DNA from: Bacillus vallismortis
GTDB lineage: Bacteria > Bacillota > Bacilli > Bacillales > Bacillaceae
Direction of reading: 5' to 3'
NCBI RefSeq assembly: GCF_040784915.1
Contig: NZ_CP160797.1
Coordinates: 1,193,001 to 1,257,000, forward strand
Length of the DNA stretch: 64,000 nt
The notes under the pieces were generated by a model that saw only the letters and a program-made list of their open reading frames with translations, ran no database searches and was not told the origin of the DNA. Position numbers and translations under genes: made by a program. Shown in pieces: positions 26,237-37,905 of this stretch. Positions within the stretch are counted from its first letter, which is position 1. Each line of letters begins with the position of its first letter.

Positions 26237-26834
26237 ATATGATGCCTTTATTTTGCAGTTCTGTAATGATCAGATCAGCTCCATCGGAAATAGATGTCTG
26301 GTCTGACTCAATGATCAAATCCGGTGAAAGCGGCTCTTCATACGGAGAATCGATTCCGGTAAAATGTTTGATCTCTCCGTTTCGCGCTTTTTGATAAAGT
26401 CCCTTCGGATCGCGCTGTTCACAAACATGCAGCGGGCACTTCACATAAATTTCGAAGAACTCTCCTTCAGGGAATAGCGCTCTGACCATGTCCCGGTCCT
26501 CTCTGAATGGAGAAATAAAAGCCGTTAAAATCATTTGCCCGCTGTCGACAAACAGCTTCGCCACTTCTCCGATCCGGCGGATGTTTTCAATCCTGTCTTC
26601 AGTCTGAAAACCAAGATCTTTGTTTAAGCCGTGGCGGATATTATCGCCGTCAAGCACATAGCTCTGAATGCCCATACGGTACAGCTTTTCATCAACGGCA
26701 TTGGCCAGCACTGATTTTCCTGAGCCGGACAGCCCGGTAAACCAGAGGGCGCAGCTTTTGTGTCCGTTTAAGGACTGTCTGTCAAACTTTGAGATTGCAG
26801 CGGGGTGCCAAATGATGTTCGGATTATGCGTCAT
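26235..26834 (-). CDS. yisZ: YisZ, adenylylsulfate (APS) kinase
   Basis: 199 residues. P-loop GLSGSGKS at residues 34-41, then [30 protein letters not shown] and [10 protein letters not shown], all signature CysC blocks; the lid segment [13 protein letters not shown] is present. It phosphorylates APS to PAPS with ATP. Third gene of the minus-strand set yitB-yitA-yisZ; its start overlaps the yitA stop by four bases. B. subtilis also has a cysH-operon copy elsewhere, so this is a second sulfate-activation set. Confidence 0.95.
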   Translation of the reverse strand: MTHNPNIIWHPAAISKFDRQSLNGHKSCALWFTGLSGSGKSVLANAVDEKLYRMGIQSYVLDGDNIRHGLNKDLGFQTEDRIENIRRIGEVAKLFVDSGQMILTAFISPFREDRDMVRALFPEGEFFEIYVKCPLHVCEQRDPKGLYQKARNGEIKHFTGIDSPYEEPLSPDLIIESDQTSISDGADLIITELQNKGII

Positions 26835-28009
26835 TGCAATCCCCCGCTGTTTTGCTGGATGGCAACGGGCTGTTGGTGTAGACCCTTGATCAGCACGTTT
26901 GCGACCTCAGGCCGGCTGAATTCTTTAGGCGGTTTTTTTCCTTGGCGGAGAAGCTCTCTTACTTTTGTGCCTGATAAGTGGATGTGGTCTCTTTGGCTAT
27001 GCGGACATGTTTTCGAGGTGGCCATGTTTCCGCATTTCCGGCAGTAAAAGCTGTGCTCGAAAAACAGGGGCTTGATGCCCAGTTCCTCCTCTGTGAATGA
27101 TTGAAAAATAGTTTGTGCGTCGTACGTTCCGTAATAGCTGCCGACACCCGCGTGATCACGGCCTACAATAAAATGGGTGCAGCCGTAATTTTTGCGGACG
27201 AGCGCGTGGAAAACCGCTTCCCGCGGACCTGCATACCGCATGGCGGCAGGGAAGACCGATAACATGACGCGATCCTTTGGATAATAGTGATCAAGCAAAA
27301 CCTGATAACTTTCCATTCTGATATCGCTTGGGATATCGTCTGACTTCGTTTCTCCGACGAGCGGATGAAGCAGCAGACCGTCGACCGTTTCTAACGCTGT
27401 TTTTTGAATGTATTCATGCGCTCTGTGAACAGGATTTCTGGTTTGAAAACCGACTATTGTGTGCCAGCCGAGTTTTTTAAAGGCCGCTCTTGTTTCTGCA
27501 GGCGCTGCGTAAAACTGTTCGAAGGTTTTGTCGGGTAGGCGGCTCACCGTGATAGGCCCTCCGATATAGTAATCCGGACGCTCCAGCAGTTTTTTTACGC
27601 CTGGGTGGGCAGGATCGCTTGTTTTAAAAACAGACAGTGCTTCTTGTGTTTTATCAGGCTGGTATATATCAATGACTGTGATCATGCCGTAGGCAACGCC
27701 GTCTTTCACAAGCTTGACGCGATCTCCGGCAGACAACTGTTTTGCTGTTTCTTCTCCGACAGGGAGCGTAATCGGCAGGCTCCACGGTAAGCCGTTTGCC
27801 AGCCTCATCTCTTTCACAACAGAATGATAATCTTTTTCTCCCAAAAAACCAGTTAACGGGCTGTAGCCGCCGATCGCGATAAGCTCCAGGTCGCTCAGTG
27901 CAAGCTGATCCAGCTCCGCTTCGCACGTGCACCCTTCAAAATGGCATGCGGGATCGCAGCGGTTGATTAACACCCCTCCATGGGGCTCGTTTCCATTCAA
28001 CGTGTTCAA
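26831..28009 (-). CDS. yitA: YitA, sulfate adenylyltransferase (ATP sulfurylase)
   Basis: 392 residues of the monomer-type Sat family. The ATP-binding motif [12 protein letters not shown], the [18 protein letters not shown] segment and a small C-terminal Cys cluster ([15 protein letters not shown]) are all present and intact. Makes APS from sulfate and ATP, feeding YisZ (APS kinase) and YitB (reductase) in the same strand run. Located between them and coupled to yisZ through an ATGA-type overlap. Confidence 0.95.
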   Translation of the reverse strand: MNTLNGNEPHGGVLINRCDPACHFEGCTCEAELDQLALSDLELIAIGGYSPLTGFLGEKDYHSVVKEMRLANGLPWSLPITLPVGEETAKQLSAGDRVKLVKDGVAYGMITVIDIYQPDKTQEALSVFKTSDPAHPGVKKLLERPDYYIGGPITVSRLPDKTFEQFYAAPAETRAAFKKLGWHTIVGFQTRNPVHRAHEYIQKTALETVDGLLLHPLVGETKSDDIPSDIRMESYQVLLDHYYPKDRVMLSVFPAAMRYAGPREAVFHALVRKNYGCTHFIVGRDHAGVGSYYGTYDAQTIFQSFTEEELGIKPLFFEHSFYCRKCGNMATSKTCPHSQRDHIHLSGTKVRELLRQGKKPPKEFSRPEVANVLIKGLHQQPVAIQQNSGGLQ

Positions 28010-28103
28010 CCTCCATTTTTACGTTTCCTTTGTTCTCTTTTCTGCGCTTGCTCAAAGCTTTAAAGCAGCGTTCAACATTCTTTCAACAAGGACATGCCGG
28101 CCA

Positions 28104-28817
28104 TTATTCTTGATGCAGGCCGCATTCTGTTTTCTCCCGTCCGGCCCATCTTCCGGCCCTCTCATCGTTCGGGTCCGAGGAAGGCAATGTACACATTTCA
28201 CAGCCTATGCTCGGGTAATGTTGATCGTGCAGTTTGTTATAAGGTAAATTGTGCAGGCGGATGTACGTCCAAACGTCACCCCATGTCCAGTGGATGAGCG
28301 GGCAAATTTTAATGAGCTCAAACTTCTGATCCAGATTCACGTATTGAATATGCTTTCTTGAAGGCGACTGCTCCCGGCGCAGCCCTGAAATCCAAGCTGT
28401 CATGCCGGACAGGTGCTTTTTCAGCGGCTCGATTTTTCTCAATTGGCAGCATAGGTTAGGGTTATGCTTCCACAGTTCTTCGCCGTATTGCGTCTCCTGT
28501 TCTTTTAAGCTCAGCTCGGGTTGGAGTAGCTGGATTCTCAAGCTCGGATATCGCTCTTTGACGTTCTCGATCAGCTCATATGTTTCTTGAAAATGCAGCC
28601 CTGTATCCAAAAAGATGATGTGCGCGTTTTTGTTGATTTTTGATAATAAATCGAGAAGCACCATCCCTTCTGCACCAAAGCTGCACGCGTACACAATCTT
28701 ATCCCCGTATGTTCGGTAAGCCCATTTCAGCACATCGAGCTCATCGATCAATTGACCCGTTATCTGTTTGGCCTGCGTGTCGTTCCATGTATCATATGTG
28801 ATGATTTGTTCGTTCAA
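28104..28817 (-). CDS. yitB: YitB, phosphoadenylyl/adenylyl-sulfate reductase
   Basis: 237 residues of the CysH family. PP-loop-like motif YACSFGAEG, then the iron-sulfur Cys pairs CCQLRKIEPL and GCEMC in the latter half, marking the [4Fe-4S]-containing assimilatory APS-type reductase, and GLRREQSPSR for substrate binding. It reduces activated sulfate to sulfite with thioredoxin. First of the minus-strand run and divergent from yitC, which may use the sulfite (inference). Confidence 0.94.
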   Translation of the reverse strand: MNEQIITYDTWNDTQAKQITGQLIDELDVLKWAYRTYGDKIVYACSFGAEGMVLLDLLSKINKNAHIIFLDTGLHFQETYELIENVKERYPSLRIQLLQPELSLKEQETQYGEELWKHNPNLCCQLRKIEPLKKHLSGMTAWISGLRREQSPSRKHIQYVNLDQKFELIKICPLIHWTWGDVWTYIRLHNLPYNKLHDQHYPSIGCEMCTLPSSDPNDERAGRWAGREKTECGLHQE

Positions 28818-28905
28818 CGTTTTCCCCCCGTTTGCATCTGTCTGTTTTAATCTATTGATCGAGTTATAGGCAGACTATTCATTTTTTGCATAAAGGTTCA
28901 GGTTT

Positions 28906-28930
28906 TTAGGTGCGGCGTCCGCCTAAAATG
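28906..28930. repeat. Short dyad in the yitB-yitC intergenic region
   Basis: TTTTAGG and CCTAAAA, seven perfect bases, flank a GC-rich core of about 11 bases, some 74 bases upstream of yitC. It could be an operator or a sporulation promoter element; no protein can be assigned. No S-box or T-box is visible in the 186-base spacer. Confidence 0.4.
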
Positions 28931-29003
28931 AGGGGCGGAACCATTAAGAGACCAGCTGAATATGCTTTTAAGCAAAATGGTTTTATGCCCAAGGAGAGGT
29001 GTT

Positions 29004-29690
29004 ATGCCGATTACCATTTATCAGGGGCATCATCATTCGCTTGCCCCGGCGGATATTAATATCGTCATTGATGTCATCAGAGCCTTTACAGTCGCCCATT
29101 ATGCGTTTATCGGCGGGGCGAAAGAAATTTTATTGGTCCGGACAGCTGACGAAGCCTTTGCGCTGAAAGACACCTATCCGGATTACGTATTGACGGGAGA
29201 AGAAAAGGGGGTCGGTATCAGCGGGTTTGATTTGGATAATTCACCAAAACGTATGGCGGAGCAGGATATGGCGGATAAGCGCCTGATCCAGAAGACAACA
29301 AACGGCGTCACAGCGGCGTTAGGGGCGCTGAACGCCAAGCATCTGTTCGTGACCGGATTTTCAAACGCCAGAACAACTGCAGAGCATGTGAAAACGCTCG
29401 CGGCAAAGGATTGTGTCATGAACATTGTCGCTTCCCATCCGTCAGGTGATGACGACATGGCGTGTGCGCAGTATATAAAGGGCATCATTGAAGAGACAAA
29501 TGAGGCAACGGCTGCGGAGGCTATTGAAAGAATAAAACGCTCATCTGTTGCGGAGAAATTTTTTGACTGCCGCCAGCCATTGTTTGATTCGGAAGACATC
29601 GTATACTGTACAAAAGAATTGACAGGCGATTTCGTCATGAAAGTGAAACAAGAAAGCGAAGTTCCAACGATAGAGAGGGTCATAATATGA
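29004..29690 (+). CDS. yitC: YitC, 2-phosphosulfolactate phosphatase (ComB family)
   Basis: 228 residues matching the ComB family that removes phosphate from (2R)-phospho-3-sulfolactate. Visible family stretches are NIVIDVIRAFT (Asp-rich metal site), TGEEKGVGISGFDLDNSP and IQKTTNGVTAA. In bacilli the likely product is 3-sulfolactate, long known to accumulate in B. subtilis spores. The ATG at 29004 has aaggagaggtg; the frame's earlier ATG at 28962 lacks a site. The stop overlaps the yitD start (ATGA). Confidence 0.9.
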   Translation: MPITIYQGHHHSLAPADINIVIDVIRAFTVAHYAFIGGAKEILLVRTADEAFALKDTYPDYVLTGEEKGVGISGFDLDNSPKRMAEQDMADKRLIQKTTNGVTAALGALNAKHLFVTGFSNARTTAEHVKTLAAKDCVMNIVASHPSGDDDMACAQYIKGIIEETNEATAAEAIERIKRSSVAEKFFDCRQPLFDSEDIVYCTKELTGDFVMKVKQESEVPTIERVII

Positions 29691-30445
29691 ATGATTTTTC
29701 ACTAGAATTGCCAGTGAGAACAAGCAAGCCGAGAGAAACCGGGCAGACCATTTTAATCGATAACGGCTATCCTTTGCATTTTTTCAAAGATGTAATAGCC
29801 GCGGCGTCCGACTATATTGATTTTGTGAAATTCGGCTGGGGCACATCATTACTTACGAAAGATCTTGAAGGGAAAATCAGCACGCTGAAAGAGCATGACA
29901 TTAAATTTTTCTTTGGCGGCACACTGTTTGAGAAGTATGTAAGCCAGAAAAAAGTGAATGAATTTCATCGGTACTGCACCTATTTCGGCTGTGAATATAT
30001 TGAGATTTCAAACGGTACGCTCCCCATGACAAATAAAGAGAAAGCGGCTTATATTGCCGATTTTTCCGATGAATTTCATGTGTTCAGCGAAGTGGGCAGT
30101 AAGGATGCGGAATTATCAAGCCGGCAAAGCTCTGAGGAATGGCTTGAGTATATCGTTGAGGATATGGAAGCGGGCGCGGAAAAAGTGATGACGGAGGCCA
30201 GGGAAAGCGGGACAGGAGGAATCTGCTTGAGAAGCGGCGATGTTAGGTTTCAAATTGTCGATGACATCATTTCCTCAGATATTGATATGACCCGGCTGAT
30301 TTTTGAAGCGCCGAACAAAACGCTCCAGCATGGGTTTATCCATAGGATCGGGTCGAATGTGAATCTGGCCAATATCCCATTTCAAGATGCAATCGCGTTG
30401 GAGACGCTGCGTTTAGGGTTAAGATCCGATACCTTTTATTTGTAA
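29687..30445 (+). CDS. yitD: YitD, phosphosulfolactate synthase (ComA family)
   Basis: 252 residues with a TIM-barrel fold. FVKFGWGTS, FFGGTLFEKY and EISNGTLPM are ComA hallmarks, with EARESGTGGICLR and FEAPNKTLQ further on. Adds sulfite to phosphoenolpyruvate to give phosphosulfolactate, the substrate of YitC. ComA and ComB come from the methanogen coenzyme M route, but no ComC-type dehydrogenase or later enzyme is nearby, so the pathway here most likely ends at sulfolactate. Coupled to yitC. Confidence 0.92.
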   Translation: MNDFSLELPVRTSKPRETGQTILIDNGYPLHFFKDVIAAASDYIDFVKFGWGTSLLTKDLEGKISTLKEHDIKFFFGGTLFEKYVSQKKVNEFHRYCTYFGCEYIEISNGTLPMTNKEKAAYIADFSDEFHVFSEVGSKDAELSSRQSSEEWLEYIVEDMEAGAEKVMTEARESGTGGICLRSGDVRFQIVDDIISSDIDMTRLIFEAPNKTLQHGFIHRIGSNVNLANIPFQDAIALETLRLGLRSDTFYL

Positions 30446-30488
30446 AACGGCGGCTGCGGGGCTCTCGTCGTGAGAGAGCCTCTGCCTA

Positions 30489-32329
<1,841 letters not shown>

Positions 32330-32337
32330 ACTGGATA

Positions 32338-33606
32338 CTACCTTTCCTCAGCTGGCTGAAGCCGATTGCCAGACATTTTAGGATCTTCTTTTTCTTTTGT
32401 TTCTTCTTTGTCTTGATTCACATGGATGAGCAAAATCACGAGAATGCCGACAACAAGCGTCAATCCGGCAATGCTTAAAAACATGCCGGGTCTGGACCAT
32501 TGCATCAGGCGGCCGAAAATCGGAGGCCCGATGGCAACCCCTAAGAAACGAACCGATCCGTACAGCGAGGTCACAAATCCCCTTCTTTCTTTACCGACAG
32601 CCCCGGTAATAAAGCTGTTCACGCAAGGAAGGACAAGGCCTGAGCCTATACTGCTCAGCACAAGGACGCTGATAAAAAACACAAGATTCTCAATGAAAGA
32701 CAATGACGCATAAGAAACAGTCATAAAGGCCAATCCGAGAACGATCAGCTTTTTCATTAACGATTGCTTTTTCCCGATCTTGCTTCCGGTTGTATAGGAC
32801 GTCACACACATGACCAAAAGCGGAATCGCCAAAATCAAGCCTTTTTTGACGCCATCGGTATCGTATGTTTTTTCGAGGACATCAGATAGGTAGAAGAGAA
32901 TCCCGAATAAGGTAAACAAACAAGTCGCACCCGCTAAATAAGCGGTAAACAGCCATCTGCCTTCATGTTTAAAAACACTTAACAGGCCTTTCGCATATTT
33001 TCCGATCGGGGGCGGTTCTTTTTCCTTTTTCTTTTCTTTAATAAAAATCCAAGTCAGCACGATCGAAATGATACAAAACACCGGGAAGGCAAAAAACGCG
33101 CCATACCAAACAAGCAAAGCGATAAGCGATCCAATGATTGGCGAAAGCACTTTTCCCATGCCGTTTGAGGCTTCAACGAGGCCGAGCACCTTGCTTTCTT
33201 GGGCGCCTTTAAACAGATCACCCGTCAGCGCCATGGCAATCGGGCCCGTTCCGGCTGCTCCGATTCCCTGCAGCGCCCGTCCTGCCATGACCCAAGGGTA
33301 TGCATTGTCAAAAAAACCTGCGGCAAAACCGGCTAACAGGCCGCCGGCACCATACAGAAATAAGCAAGGGATAATAATGATTTTCCTTGAGAATCGGTCG
33401 GCGAGATAACCGACAATCGGAATGGCAAACGCCGCAATCAAGGAAAATACTGTGATTACGAGACTGACCTGAAATTGAGATAAATGAAGTTCAGATTGCA
33501 TTTTTGGCAAAATCGGAATAAGCATTGAGTTTCCAAGTGTTAATATTAAAGGGATTGAACCGATTGCAACAATCGTCATTCCGTTATTTTGTTTTGATGA
33601 TTCCAT
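32338..33606 (-). CDS. yitG: YitG, MFS transporter
   Basis: 422 residues, twelve membrane helices. The N-lobe contains [15 protein letters not shown] (the MFS loop 2-3 motif) and [19 protein letters not shown] (motif C of drug antiporters); a charged central loop ([10 protein letters not shown]) separates the lobes. The ATG at 33606 follows aaaggag; the track-like upstream GTG is less well placed. Drug/H+ antiporter-like, substrate unknown. In one strand run with yitF. Confidence 0.88.
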   Translation of the reverse strand: MESSKQNNGMTIVAIGSIPLILTLGNSMLIPILPKMQSELHLSQFQVSLVITVFSLIAAFAIPIVGYLADRFSRKIIIIPCLFLYGAGGLLAGFAAGFFDNAYPWVMAGRALQGIGAAGTGPIAMALTGDLFKGAQESKVLGLVEASNGMGKVLSPIIGSLIALLVWYGAFFAFPVFCIISIVLTWIFIKEKKKEKEPPPIGKYAKGLLSVFKHEGRWLFTAYLAGATCLFTLFGILFYLSDVLEKTYDTDGVKKGLILAIPLLVMCVTSYTTGSKIGKKQSLMKKLIVLGLAFMTVSYASLSFIENLVFFISVLVLSSIGSGLVLPCVNSFITGAVGKERRGFVTSLYGSVRFLGVAIGPPIFGRLMQWSRPGMFLSIAGLTLVVGILVILLIHVNQDKEETKEKEDPKMSGNRLQPAEER

Positions 33607-33676
33607 CTCAGAGCACACTCCTTTTCTTCTGCTTAGAATGTCCCTGATAGCTTCATTTATTCAACGTTCAGACAGC

Positions 33677-33705
33677 AAAAAACCGAACAGAAAATACCTG
33701 TTCGG
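33677..33705 (-). terminator. Terminator after yitH
   Basis: On the minus strand CCGAACAG and CTGTTCGG arms with a seven-base loop are followed by six T, just after the yitH stop. Confidence 0.85.
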
Positions 33706-33716
33706 GAAAAAGAGGG

Positions 33717-34565
33717 TTAGCCGAGCCCTTGTGAGATCAAGGCGAATAATTGTCCGTTTCTAGCGGGCAGTGTCTTATTTGGGTAAAGCATGAGCGGGGG
33801 CTCATCGTCTAAGTGAAAGCCCATCGCTTCCAGTCTGTCATGCAGAGTCGTGTGTTCAGCCGGTATATCGATGCGCATTGGCCCTTGTTTGCCGTCGGCC
33901 AGCCTGTTGATTAATCTTGCAGCAACGTCTGACGATGGGGCGATGAGGGGGCCGAATTTCAGATTGGCAGGTGTCTGTACAGAAAGGCCGTAGCCAATCA
34001 GCTGACCCTTGTTGTTTCTGGCGATAATACATTCCTTTGAAATGGAAATAAGCTGCTGCATAAGGTTTGATCGATCTCCGCCAAAGGCTGCCAGGTCGGC
34101 AGCGGCTAATTCTTGAAAATCTTGTTCTCTAAAGGATGCCAGTTCTGCATCAAGGTGATCTTGCTTTTCAATCGGTTGAAAACTGTGACAGCTGTACTTT
34201 CGGACTGAACCCGCCGTATGAAAACCTGCCTTTTCATAAAGCGGCAAACCTTCTTTTGTGGCGCAAAGCCTGATGGTGGTGCTTTCATCCGTTTGGCTGA
34301 TACACGCGTTTACCATCCGGCGCCCGAGACCGAGCCGTTTGTATTCCTTATCCACGATGACGAGTCCGATAGAAGCAAGACGGCCAAACAAAAACAAGCC
34401 GATACAGGAGATGATGTCTCCGCGGACATTTTGATAACCGAAAAAGCGTCCTTGTTGGAAAAGCATTTTCAGCTCTTGTTCGCCATAATCCGGCCACCCG
34501 GCTTGCCTGCAAAGCCGCAATAGGCCGGGAATATGTTCTTCATGAAGCTCAATCAGCTCTTCCAT
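33717..34565 (-). CDS. yitH: YitH, GNAT-family acetyltransferase
   Basis: 282 residues: an N-terminal GNAT domain (about 1-130) with the acetyl-CoA motif KEYKRLGLGRRMVNACI, and a C-terminal YitH-type domain with EHTTLHDRLEAMGFHLDDE. Several in-frame starts (34583 GTG, 34574 GTG, 34565 ATG) exist; the last gives 282 residues, the length remembered for the 168 protein. yitI lies just upstream and overlaps or nearly overlaps, so the two acetyltransferase genes are coupled. Substrate unknown. Confidence 0.85.
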   Translation of the reverse strand: MEELIELHEEHIPGLLRLCRQAGWPDYGEQELKMLFQQGRFFGYQNVRGDIISCIGLFLFGRLASIGLVIVDKEYKRLGLGRRMVNACISQTDESTTIRLCATKEGLPLYEKAGFHTAGSVRKYSCHSFQPIEKQDHLDAELASFREQDFQELAAADLAAFGGDRSNLMQQLISISKECIIARNNKGQLIGYGLSVQTPANLKFGPLIAPSSDVAARLINRLADGKQGPMRIDIPAEHTTLHDRLEAMGFHLDDEPPLMLYPNKTLPARNGQLFALISQGLG

Positions 34566-34579
34566 TACCTTCACACAGT

Positions 34580-35029
34580 TCACCTGCTTGTTCCGAGTTT
34601 TTTGTACATGACGATATGTGTGCCAATGCCGGGAACTTCAAATGGTTCGCCAAGTTCCTTCCAGCCAAGCTTTGCGTAGTAGCCTTTGACATGGTATCTT
34701 GCATTGCACCAGACCGCCTGTACGCCTCTCTCGGCCAGTTTCTCCTCCGCGTGTTTGATCAGCGCGCTGCCGGCTTTTTGTTCGCGATATCCTTCAAGCG
34801 TCGCCATGCCTCTCAGCTGGTATGCGGAGGTGGCTGTTAATAATGGCTGATGTTGAGGGGAAAAAGAAGCGATGCTGATGAGCGTTCCTTCAAAAAATAC
34901 ACCGAGATGAAAAGCGCCCTCCGCACGGTCCTGTTCATATTTGCATTGTTCGATGGATTGATGGGGACGCAGGATGCGCTGCCGGATGTCGTATGTATCT
35001 TCCGCGGAAATGGTTTTAACTTCAAGCAT
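34580..35029 (-). CDS. yitI: YitI, GNAT-family acetyltransferase
   Basis: 149-residue single-domain N-acetyltransferase. [19 protein letters not shown] is motif A for acetyl-CoA and [17 protein letters not shown] the C-terminal GNAT block. ATG at 35029 with aagaggaggaacatc; the longer frame to 35068 is not needed. Cotranscribed with yitH. Substrate unknown. Confidence 0.87.
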   Translation of the reverse strand: MLEVKTISAEDTYDIRQRILRPHQSIEQCKYEQDRAEGAFHLGVFFEGTLISIASFSPQHQPLLTATSAYQLRGMATLEGYREQKAGSALIKHAEEKLAERGVQAVWCNARYHVKGYYAKLGWKELGEPFEVPGIGTHIVMYKKLGTSR

Positions 35030-35079
35030 GATGTTCCTCCTCTTAAAAAGTTTTCTATATCGTAACATGAATCCGATTA

Positions 35080-35109
35080 GAAAAGACTGCCTGATTGACT
35101 CAGGCAGCC
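35080..35109 (-). terminator. Terminator after yitJ
   Basis: On the minus strand CTGCCTGA and TCAGGCAG arms with a short loop, then TCTTTTCT. Confidence 0.75.
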
Positions 35110-35113
35110 ATAT

Positions 35114-36952
35114 TTAACGCAAATAAATATTTTGGCGTTGTTCGTCTTTTTGCTGTATATACGAGGTGAGCTCAGCGGTTAAGTCAGATCTGAGAAAAGG
35201 CGTAATCAAGTAGATGCCGTTAAACAGCTCGCATGCCGCATCCAGCAGGGAGCGTGCAATTGCGAGACCTTCCGCTTTTTGCTTCTCTTTATCCTCACCT
35301 GCAAGAGCCATTTTTTCGCGAATGGAGTCTGACAGCTTAATCCCGGGAATTTCATTGTGGATGAATTCAGCATTCCGGCTGCTTGTGAGCGGCATAATGC
35401 CGATATAGATGGGCGTCTTCAGATGCTTTGTTTCGTTATGGATATCGACAAGCTGCTGCTCGGAATAGACAGGCTGTGAAACAAAATAATCGGCGCCGCA
35501 ATCTATTTTTTTCTCCAGCCGTTTTACCGCTTTATCCAGATGGCGGACATTAGGATTAAATGCGGCGGCGACTGAGAAATTCGTTTTCTTGCCAAGTGGT
35601 TTTCCAGACAGGGACAGCCCTTCATTGAACTGTTTGATCAGCCTGATTAAATCAAAGGATGTTAAATCATAAACAGACGTCGCCCCCGGGAAATCCCCGA
35701 TTTTAGAAGGGTCGCCTGTAATGGCCAGCACGTCATTCAGCCCTAACGTATCAAGGCCCATTAAATGTGACTGCAAGCCAATAATGTTTCGGTCACGGCA
35801 CGTAATATGGACAAGGGAGCGCATATCGAGCTGCTGCTTCACAAGGGCGCCGCAGGCAACATTGCTGATCCGCGGAGTCGCCAAGGAATTATCAGCGAGC
35901 GTCAGGGCGTCGATTCCCGCTTCTTTTAATTCAGCAGCGGCGGACAAAAACTTGTCAAAACTCAATTTTTTCGGCGGATCCAGCTCTACGATGATGGAGC
36001 GTTTTTCCGCCGCGATCTCATTCAGGCCGGGCTCTGTCCGCTCATGCTGAACAGAGATAAATTCTTTCGCCCGGGTTTTGACTTCTTTTTCCGTAATCGG
36101 AGCAAGCCCGCCAACCGCTTCCGCCATCGCGCGGATATGATTCGGCGTGGTGCCGCAGCAGCCGCCGATAATCCGCGCGCCTTGCTTGCGGAATTCTGAC
36201 GCGCTGTTTTGAAAATACGTGTCGTCAGTTTCATAGACGAGCCGTCCCTCTTCAAGCGAAGGAAGACTGCTGTTCGGATAAACTGATAAGAACACGTCAT
36301 CAAAAATCGGCACTTCGCTGAGCGCTTCAATCATATGATAAGGGCCGAGCCGGCAGTTAATGCCGACGATATCAGCCCCGAGATCCGCAATCGATCGCAA
36401 TGCTTCAGAAAGAGGAGTTCCGTCCTGCAGTACGCCTTGCTCATGCATAGAGACATTGAGCATAATCGGAAGCCCAGTCTCTTTGCGCGCGATTTTCAGC
36501 ACTTCACGGGCTTCTTCCAAATCATAATACGTTTCTAACAGCAAGCCATCCGGCTCTTCATGCAGCAGCAGGTACAGCTGCTCGCGAAAACTGCGTTTGA
36601 TTTCGTCAAGGCTGTACGCGTTTTTATTAAATGTGCGGATGCCGCCCATCGTCCCGAGGACGTACGCATCTCCTGCTGAAGCCCGCGCGATTCTTACTGC
36701 CTCTTGATTCATCTTTTTAATGTCATCCTCAAGCCCGTGTCTCGATAATTTAATATAATTGGCCCCGTACGTATTCGTTTGAATGATGTCGGCTCCCGCC
36801 TCAACGTACGCTTTATGTATGCGCTGAATTTCCTCCGGCTTCGAAATGTTGAGCTCCTCGAAACATCTGTCAATGCCATAGGAGTAGAGGAGCGTTCCCA
36901 TGGCGCCGTCACCGATTAACACCTGTTTTTGCAAATCTTCTAAAAGTCCCAT
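35114..36952 (-). CDS. yitJ: YitJ, homocysteine methyltransferase-methylenetetrahydrofolate reductase fusion
   Basis: 612 residues in two parts. Residues 1 to about 300 form a zinc-type homocysteine S-methyltransferase barrel: GDGAMGTLL at the start, [12 protein letters not shown] giving the first Cys and [12 protein letters not shown] the Cys pair. From about 320 a methylenetetrahydrofolate reductase (MetF) barrel follows ([32 protein letters not shown]). The enzyme supplies methyl groups for methionine. Its mRNA leader carries a SAM-I riboswitch, so it is shut off when S-adenosylmethionine is plentiful. Confidence 0.96.
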   Translation of the reverse strand: MGLLEDLQKQVLIGDGAMGTLLYSYGIDRCFEELNISKPEEIQRIHKAYVEAGADIIQTNTYGANYIKLSRHGLEDDIKKMNQEAVRIARASAGDAYVLGTMGGIRTFNKNAYSLDEIKRSFREQLYLLLHEEPDGLLLETYYDLEEAREVLKIARKETGLPIMLNVSMHEQGVLQDGTPLSEALRSIADLGADIVGINCRLGPYHMIEALSEVPIFDDVFLSVYPNSSLPSLEEGRLVYETDDTYFQNSASEFRKQGARIIGGCCGTTPNHIRAMAEAVGGLAPITEKEVKTRAKEFISVQHERTEPGLNEIAAEKRSIIVELDPPKKLSFDKFLSAAAELKEAGIDALTLADNSLATPRISNVACGALVKQQLDMRSLVHITCRDRNIIGLQSHLMGLDTLGLNDVLAITGDPSKIGDFPGATSVYDLTSFDLIRLIKQFNEGLSLSGKPLGKKTNFSVAAAFNPNVRHLDKAVKRLEKKIDCGADYFVSQPVYSEQQLVDIHNETKHLKTPIYIGIMPLTSSRNAEFIHNEIPGIKLSDSIREKMALAGEDKEKQKAEGLAIARSLLDAACELFNGIYLITPFLRSDLTAELTSYIQQKDEQRQNIYLR

Positions 36953-36993
36953 TGTCTGCCTCCTTTATTCACATTCAGCAAGGAAAAAAGAGA

Positions 36994-37158
36994 AATAAAA
37001 AAAGTCCTCTTAAGAAGAAGACTTTGTCAGTGATTTTGTCTCTTCTTATCTTCCAAGCTGTTCGAGCTTGCTGGATTTAGCACCTTGGTCATGGCTGATC
37101 GCCATTACACCGGTTGCTGAAGCTTCGTCGGGCCAGTCCCTCTGCTTCTCTTGATAAG
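36994..37158 (-). promoter_or_regulatory. SAM-I (S-box) riboswitch with terminator controlling yitJ
   Basis: Read on the minus strand, CTTATC (37158-37153) and GATAAG (37050-37045) close the P1 stem. Between them are the conserved S-box elements AGAGAAGCAGAGGGACTGG, GCAACC, and GGTGCTAAATCCAGCAAGC. A terminator hairpin (AAGTCTTCTT/AAGAGGACTT plus six T, 37026-36994) follows. When SAM binds, P1 forms and the terminator stops transcription. The yitJ S-box is a well-studied member of the class. Confidence 0.96.
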
Positions 37159-37266
37159 AACGGATATGAAGTTTTCGTGTTCAGGAAATGCCAAAAGATT
37201 CCGGGCTTTTTCCCTTTCTCCAAATTTACCGAAAATAAAGACAATAATCAATAGGATTCAGAAAAT

Positions 37267-37758
37267 TTATCTGAAATTTATAAATTGAACGTCAATCGGC
37301 AGATCTGCGTCCCGCACAGCTGAGATAATCTGCTGCAGGTCATCCTTGTTTTTTCCGGTGACGCGCACTTGATCATCCTGCACTTGAGACTTTACTTTCA
37401 GTCCGGAGTTTTTGATGATCATATTGACTTTTTTGGCATTATCTTTGTCAATGCCTTGAACAAGCTTTGCGCGCTGGCGCACCGTTCCGCCGAACGCGTT
37501 TTCAATCTTGCCGTAATCAATGTTTTTTGTCGGCACGTTTCGTTTAATCAATTTACTGACCAGCACATCTTTCAGCTGGCTTAATTTGAATTCGTCATCG
37601 GAAACAAGGACAAGCTCCTCTTTATCTAAAGAAATGTCGCTTTTGCTTCCTTTAAAGTCATAGCGTGTGCTGATTTCCTTCAATGCGATTTGGATCGCGT
37701 TTTGCACCTCAGGCAATTCCACCTTGGATACAATATCAAATGAACTTTCTTTTGCCAT
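37267..37758 (-). CDS. yitK: YitK, YajQ-family nucleotide-binding protein
   Basis: 163 residues: [19 protein letters not shown] at the N-terminus and [26 protein letters not shown] at the C-terminus are the YajQ/UPF0234 ends, with the central RYDFKGSKS motif. YajQ proteins bind tRNA, GTP or cyclic di-GMP in other bacteria. Full length, with an atggagg ribosome site. Transcribed away from yitL. The function in Bacillus is unknown. About 110 bases separate its stop from the yitJ S-box. Confidence 0.93.
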   Translation of the reverse strand: MAKESSFDIVSKVELPEVQNAIQIALKEISTRYDFKGSKSDISLDKEELVLVSDDEFKLSQLKDVLVSKLIKRNVPTKNIDYGKIENAFGGTVRQRAKLVQGIDKDNAKKVNMIIKNSGLKVKSQVQDDQVRVTGKNKDDLQQIISAVRDADLPIDVQFINFR

Positions 37759-37905
37759 ATGAAAACCTCCATAACATTTAACTTATGTGTTGATTATAGT
37801 AGAATAAAGAGAAACTTCCAACAGAACAAAGAATCAATTTGTGATGATTGGAAAAAATGTTAACAGCATCCGCAGAAAAATAAGCGGAACAGGAAGGACG
37901 ATAGC

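Noticed and set aside
28818..29003. S-box or T-box riboswitch upstream of yitB or yitC
   Set aside because: None of the conserved S-box or T-box sequence elements are present in the 186-base spacer.
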